Shown here: piece after piece, positions 62,317 through 64,000 of the stretch
How positions within the stretch are numbered: the stretch's first letter is position 1
Layout of the letters: every line of letters begins with the position of its first letter
NCBI RefSeq assembly: GCF_020215665.1
Contig: NZ_CP084061.1
Span: forward strand, 5,492,501-5,556,500
Origin: Blautia parvula
GTDB lineage: Bacteria; Bacillota; Clostridia; Lachnospirales; Lachnospiraceae
Direction: 5' to 3'
Length of the DNA: 64,000 nt
Notes under the pieces: generated by a model
The model's input: the letters and a program-made list of their open reading frames with translations, nothing else
Databases searched by the model: none
What the model was told of the DNA's origin: nothing
Translations under genes and position numbers: made by a program

Positions 62317-63609
62317 ATGAAATTAACACCATATGAACAGGACATGCTGGATGGAAAATTCGGCCGTTTTAAACAAATCGCATTGGAAAATGTTTTAAAA
62401 TATGCCCGTGTCGTGGGCGCGGAAGAACTGGTTGAGATTACAAAATCCACACTGTATTTCGGGGCACATTCCTATCTGGAGACCTGCGATGCAGATACAT
62501 ATGATGAGATATTTGCCAAAATGTATCTCTGTACAGATGAAAAAGTGGAATTAGGCGAATTTGAGAAGACCTGTTACTGTCAGACCTGTGTTGCGCCCTG
62601 CGATCAATATGATTATAAAGTGACACATCTTCCGAAAGAATTGTTTGACAGAAATACAGAATATTTAGGACGTACACTGAAGGCAGGCTGCTGCATCGCC
62701 GGTTCCTGCACGCCGTATCTGAACGGCTGGGTGCCGTTATTCGGAGAACATGTGGTGACATCTGAATCCAGCAATATCACCATGAGCAATTCTGCATTCG
62801 GCGCAAGATGCAACGCAGACGGAGAAGAGGCGATCACATGGATATCCATCTGCGGCCGTGCTCCTAAATGGGGATTTTATCTTCAGGAAAACCGTTACGC
62901 GGATACGGTATACCACATTGAGTGTAAATCAGAGACAAGATTTGACTGGGATATCATTGGCTACACAGTAGGGCGTATGCTGCCCTCCGCCGGAGTTCCT
63001 GTTTTGACCGGAGATTTCCACAGACCTACCCTGACCATGTTGAAACAGTGCTTTACCGCAATGGCTACTACGAGCGCATGTGAAATGTGCCATATTGTCG
63101 GTGTGACTCCCGAGGCGCGTTCCCTGGAAGATGCCCGAGGAAACAAACCGCTCAGAGGCGAATTTACCATCACACAGGAGGATTATGAGGAATCCCGCCG
63201 CCAGATCTGCAGTGCGGGAGAAGGCAAGATCAACTTTGTACTGATGGGATGCCCGCACTACAGCCTGGAGGATATCCAGCAGGTAGCAAATTATATAGAA
63301 GGGAAAAAGGTAGCGGAAGGTGTAGAACTCCATGTCTGGACAGATATGTCTACGCTTGCCATGGCAAAAGCAAGCGGTTTTGTAAAAACAATTGAGGAGG
63401 CAGGCGGAAATGTATTGTCAAGCAGCTGTGCTATGGTCATGGATCCTGCAGCTTTTGCGCATGTCACTGCCATGGTGACGGATTCCGGTAAACAGGGACA
63501 TTATATGCACTCCTGCTTTGGAGCAGGCAAGCATGTCCCGATCTATTATGGCGATATCTATCAATGTATTGACGCCGCTGCAGCAGGCTATTGGAAAGGA
63601 GAAGCATAA
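62317..63609 (+). CDS. Aconitase X, large (catalytic) subunit
   Basis: A 430-residue dehydratase subunit of the AcnX (DUF521) family. Known members dehydrate cis-3-hydroxy-L-proline in bacteria or mevalonate 5-phosphate in archaea. The family block ESSNITMSNSAFGARCNADG is present, as are the cysteine motifs AGCCIAGSCTPY, SSSCAMVMD and HSCFGAGKH, likely ligands of an iron-sulfur cluster. AGAGAGG precedes the ATG. Its stop overlaps the start of the small subunit by one base. The operon with a betaine-type transporter suggests a hydroxylated imino acid or its betaine as the substrate. Confidence 0.9.
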   Translation: MKLTPYEQDMLDGKFGRFKQIALENVLKYARVVGAEELVEITKSTLYFGAHSYLETCDADTYDEIFAKMYLCTDEKVELGEFEKTCYCQTCVAPCDQYDYKVTHLPKELFDRNTEYLGRTLKAGCCIAGSCTPYLNGWVPLFGEHVVTSESSNITMSNSAFGARCNADGEEAITWISICGRAPKWGFYLQENRYADTVYHIECKSETRFDWDIIGYTVGRMLPSAGVPVLTGDFHRPTLTMLKQCFTAMATTSACEMCHIVGVTPEARSLEDARGNKPLRGEFTITQEDYEESRRQICSAGEGKINFVLMGCPHYSLEDIQQVANYIEGKKVAEGVELHVWTDMSTLAMAKASGFVKTIEEAGGNVLSSSCAMVMDPAAFAHVTAMVTDSGKQGHYMHSCFGAGKHVPIYYGDIYQCIDAAAAGYWKGEA

Positions 63610-64000
63610 TGGAAAATACGATGATCAAAGGACGCGGAGCCTATGAAGGAGTCATGGAAGGAGAAGCGCTTGTTCTTCCTGACAGTGTACAGGGATGGGC
63701 CGGTTTAGATGAAAAAACGGGTATCATCATAGAGGAAGCAAACAGCAAATTCGGCGCGTATATCGGGGGAAAGATCCTGATCCTTCCCTGTGCTAAGGGA
63801 AGCAACGGGTGGGCCAGCCATTTTTATTCTGCCTCTGTGGCAGGCCACAAGCCCATCGCATGGGTCATTGAAAAACTGGATTCCCGCTGTGCTGCCTGTA
63901 TTGTGGAACTGGGAATACCCGCAGTTGTGGAGACTGAAACAGAGGCCTGCAAGATCATTCATGACGGAGACTACATTCGCGTGGACGGCAACAAGGGAAC
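63609..64000 (+). CDS. Aconitase X, small (swivel) subunit, partial
   Basis: The first 130 residues of the DUF126 swivel domain, cut by the window edge. It starts MENTMIKGRGAYEGVMEGEA, and the central GGKILILPCAKGSNGWASH segment is the family's active-site loop. It lies one base inside the large-subunit gene, so the two subunits are made together; fused and split forms of AcnX are both known. Only a few residues at the C-terminus are missing, judging by family size. Confidence 0.9.
   Translation, partial: MENTMIKGRGAYEGVMEGEALVLPDSVQGWAGLDEKTGIIIEEANSKFGAYIGGKILILPCAKGSNGWASHFYSASVAGHKPIAWVIEKLDSRCAACIVELGIPAVVETETEACKIIHDGDYIRVDGNKG

Overview
The window looks like a chromosomal segment of a Gram-positive anaerobe of the Lachnospiraceae (Clostridia), most like Blautia. 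The reasons are moderate GC, strong AGGAGG-type ribosome binding sites, a YesMN-type sugar uptake locus, a sucrose PTS beside ptsH-ptsI, a URO-D family gene with a GPH transporter, and zinc-ribbon and lipoprotein families common in that group. This is inference from family content; no 16S sequence is present. I see no prophage, conjugative element, CRISPR array or intact transposase gene. There are two insertions of one small palindromic non-autonomous element, each with an 8-bp target duplication.

Layout, 1-28.7 kb. The window opens in the last ~580 nt of a 23S rRNA, with no 5S gene before the terminator. An MFS permease follows, then a carbohydrate ABC importer (two binding lipoproteins, two permeases, no ATPase) with its YesM/YesN-like two-component system (2.4-10.5 kb). 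Next is a zinc-ribbon membrane protein / acyltransferase / alpha-beta hydrolase group (10.6-13.7 kb), whose acyltransferase promoter predicts a leaderless mRNA. A PucR-like regulator, GPH transporter and URO-D family protein follow (13.7-17.8 kb), then a chemoreceptor and hybrid histidine kinase on one strand (17.9-22.3 kb). After these come a tandem-GntR regulator, four tRNAs (Glu-Cys-Glu-Cys), an ECF sigma factor with a coupled membrane protein, a cyclopropane-fatty-acid synthase and a YczE-type membrane protein.

Layout, 28.7-38.5 kb. This is the most unusual region. It holds a 1211-residue GEVED/DUF11 repeat protein, an ABC transporter pair, a protein with about 70 cysteines in 308 residues built on 36-bp DNA repeats, a 102-residue helical protein, and a 695-residue SdrD-B-like/DUF11 protein. 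The last three share one ~70-residue domain centred on a HILNAEGEK-like motif. None of the four surface-type proteins has a recognisable signal peptide. I propose that they form a multi-component cell-surface or spore-surface assembly.

Layout, 38.5-64 kb. A lipoprotein, a GyrI-like protein and an alkyltransferase-like (MGMT fold) protein lead to two convergent ABC transporters. One sits behind an ArsR-like regulator; the other is lantibiotic-immunity-like and is divergent from an OmpR-type two-component system. A 55-residue membrane protein and a seven-copy 74-bp tandem repeat come next. They are followed by a sucrose operon (LacI regulator, EIIBCA, sucrose-6-phosphate hydrolase), ptsH and ptsI (HPr has Lys at position 46), and a three-gene ABC-2 exporter. 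The window ends with a LysR regulator divergent from a BCCT-type transporter and a split aconitase X, whose small subunit runs off the edge.
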